A program made the position numbers and the translations under genes. Positions 5,282 through 6,303 of a stretch of DNA of 6,303 nucleotides are shown here, piece after piece. Source of the DNA: JBPEXY01 sp052031065 (GTDB lineage Bacteria; Pseudomonadota; Gammaproteobacteria; Immundisolibacterales; Immundisolibacteraceae); the NCBI GenBank assembly GCA_052031065.1, contig JBPEXY010000300.1:1-6303 (forward strand), read 5' to 3'. Position 1 is the first letter of the stretch, and each line of letters opens with the position of its first letter. The notes beneath the pieces are model-generated. The model saw nothing but the letters and a program-made list of their open reading frames with translations. It was not told the origin of the DNA and made no database searches.

Positions 5282-6303
5282 ATGTCACATCATAACACCG
5301 CGTTTCATCAGCTACTCAAACCTTTGTGCCGACATGAATTTGAGCGGCTGGCCCAAGCGCACCATGTAGGACAGAAACTAAGGTCGGTGAGTCGCTGGGA
5401 TCAGTTTGTCGGCATGGCCATGTCGCAGCTTTCTGGGCGCCAGAGCTTGCGAGACATTCAATCCAATTTAGAAGCGCAGCAGCACAAGCTCTATCACCTT
5501 GGGGCCAAACCGATCGCTCGATCGAGCTTGGCCAGAGTGAACGAAAAGCAGCCCGCTGAGCTGTACCAGGCCCTGTTTTATAAGCTGCTTAACCGCTGTC
5601 AGCGGATGCCCTCCAACCATCAATTCCGTTTTAAGAATCCTCTGTATTCGCTGGATGCCAGCGCCATCGATTTGTCCCTGAAACTATTCCCCTGGGCGGC
5701 TCATCGTCAGGATACCGCTAACGTCAAACTCAGCGTGGGTCTTAATCATGGCAGTCAGCTGCCGGAATTTGTGGCGCTCAGTGACGGTAATGAAAACGAC
5801 ATGGTCAAAGGACGCACCTTTGAATTCCCCCAGGGCAGCATCGTCGCCTTTGATAAAGGCTATGTGGACTACCAGTGGTTTAGGTCATTGACAGATAAGG
5901 GTGTTTTCTTTGTTACTCGGCTTCGAACCAAAGCCGTTTACAAGGTCTTAGAACGACGGAAGGTGGATCGATCCCAGGGTATTCTGAGCGACCAGGTCAT
6001 TCAGTTGAACAGTGCACATGCCCTTAAACGTGGGGCGCCGGTACTCAGGCGAGTCGGGTTTCGGGACTCAGAGACTGGTCAGTTTTACCAGTTTCTAACC
6101 AATAATCTAGCGCTATCGGCCTCGACCATCGCGGCCATCTACAAGGAGCGCTGGCAGGTCGAACTGTTCTTCAAGGCGATTAAACAGAACTTGAAGATCA
6201 AGACCTTTGTCGGGTTATCGAAGAATGCGGTATTAACGCAAATCTGGATAGCGATGATTACCTATTTGCTCGTGGCCTTTGCTCGCCACAGTGCCAAAGC
6301 GGG
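5282..6303 (+). CDS. IS4-family (ISPepr1-like) transposase, partial at right edge
   Basis: A DDE transposase that would cut and join the ends of its own insertion sequence. I translated 340 codons with no stop before the window ends. It opens MSHHNTAFHQLLKPLCRHEF, typical of the N-terminal DUF4372-like region of this IS4 subgroup. Catalytic residues are visible: D125 in YSLDAS, D191 in AFDKGY and E294. E294 sits within the IS4 signature Y-x2-R-x3-E-x6-K (Y287, R290, E294, K301; YKERWQVELFFKAIK). The family is usually about 370-380 residues, so only a short C-terminal piece should be missing. The ATG at 5282 fits the family start and has AGGA nine bases upstream, buried in a hairpin. The frame is intact with no frameshift, suggesting a recent or active copy. 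It lies 219 bases after uvrA on the same strand. Subgroup assignment rests on remembered similarity. Confidence 0.93.
   Translation, partial: MSHHNTAFHQLLKPLCRHEFERLAQAHHVGQKLRSVSRWDQFVGMAMSQLSGRQSLRDIQSNLEAQQHKLYHLGAKPIARSSLARVNEKQPAELYQALFYKLLNRCQRMPSNHQFRFKNPLYSLDASAIDLSLKLFPWAAHRQDTANVKLSVGLNHGSQLPEFVALSDGNENDMVKGRTFEFPQGSIVAFDKGYVDYQWFRSLTDKGVFFVTRLRTKAVYKVLERRKVDRSQGILSDQVIQLNSAHALKRGAPVLRRVGFRDSETGQFYQFLTNNLALSASTIAAIYKERWQVELFFKAIKQNLKIKTFVGLSKNAVLTQIWIAMITYLLVAFARHSAKA

Larger units (their letters stand above)
5136..6303 (+). mobile_element. IS4-family insertion sequence (ISPepr1-like), left part only
   Basis: A mobile element is inferred from the IS4-type transposase starting at 5282 and the structured leader before it. 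Its left boundary is not fixed, because the right end is off the window and terminal inverted repeats and target duplications cannot be compared. The true left end should lie between the pentamer tract ending at 5135 and the stem-loop at 5217. The area around 5187-5200 (CTGCTGTCCCACAAGTTCG) is one candidate by general resemblance to IS ends that begin with CTG. The element lies downstream of uvrA in the same orientation and breaks no gene visible here. Confidence 0.6.

Noticed and set aside
4863..5369. 168-codon plus-strand open frame crossing the uvrA end into the insertion sequence
   Set aside because: It is out of frame with both uvrA and the transposase, spans the element boundary and has no family resemblance.

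Overview
The window looks like a piece of a gammaproteobacterial chromosome. It is moderately GC-rich and carries the block ssb - MFS transporter - uvrA, with ssb and the transporter on the minus strand and uvrA divergent on the plus strand. This order is known from Pseudomonas and related gammaproteobacteria. The UvrA and SSB sequences match that class closely, but I cannot name a genus from the sequence.

Layout: bases 1-323 (minus) hold the first 107 codons of ssb, and the rest lies off the left edge. Bases 324-459 are a short leader between ssb and the transporter. Bases 460-1815 (minus, possibly starting as far out as 1911) encode a 12-helix major facilitator protein with a C-terminal ferredoxin-like tail of the YajR (YAM) kind. 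Bases 1816-2098 form the divergent control region, with a plausible sigma70 promoter for the transporter and a strong small hairpin in front of uvrA. Bases 2099-5062 (plus) encode a complete UvrA with both ATPase modules and all zinc-binding cysteines, plus an unusual polar N-terminal extension of about 45 residues. Bases 5063-5281 are non-coding, with low-complexity pentamer repeats followed by the left flank of an insertion sequence. From 5282 to the right edge runs the first 340 codons of an IS4-family transposase (ISPepr1-like), cut by the window end.

How the parts relate: UvrA (lesion recognition in nucleotide excision repair) and SSB (single-strand DNA protection) are the classical divergent DNA-repair pair, here separated by a transporter gene. 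In Escherichia coli the pair shares SOS control, but I see no canonical LexA box in this control region. The insertion sequence lies downstream of uvrA in the same orientation. I find no clear rho-independent terminator after uvrA, so read-through into the transposase is plausible. A large stem-loop directly before the transposase ATG would bury its Shine-Dalgarno sequence in such read-through RNA. That is the most interesting regulatory structure here. I see no evidence of a novel multi-gene system: the region is core genome plus one mobile element.
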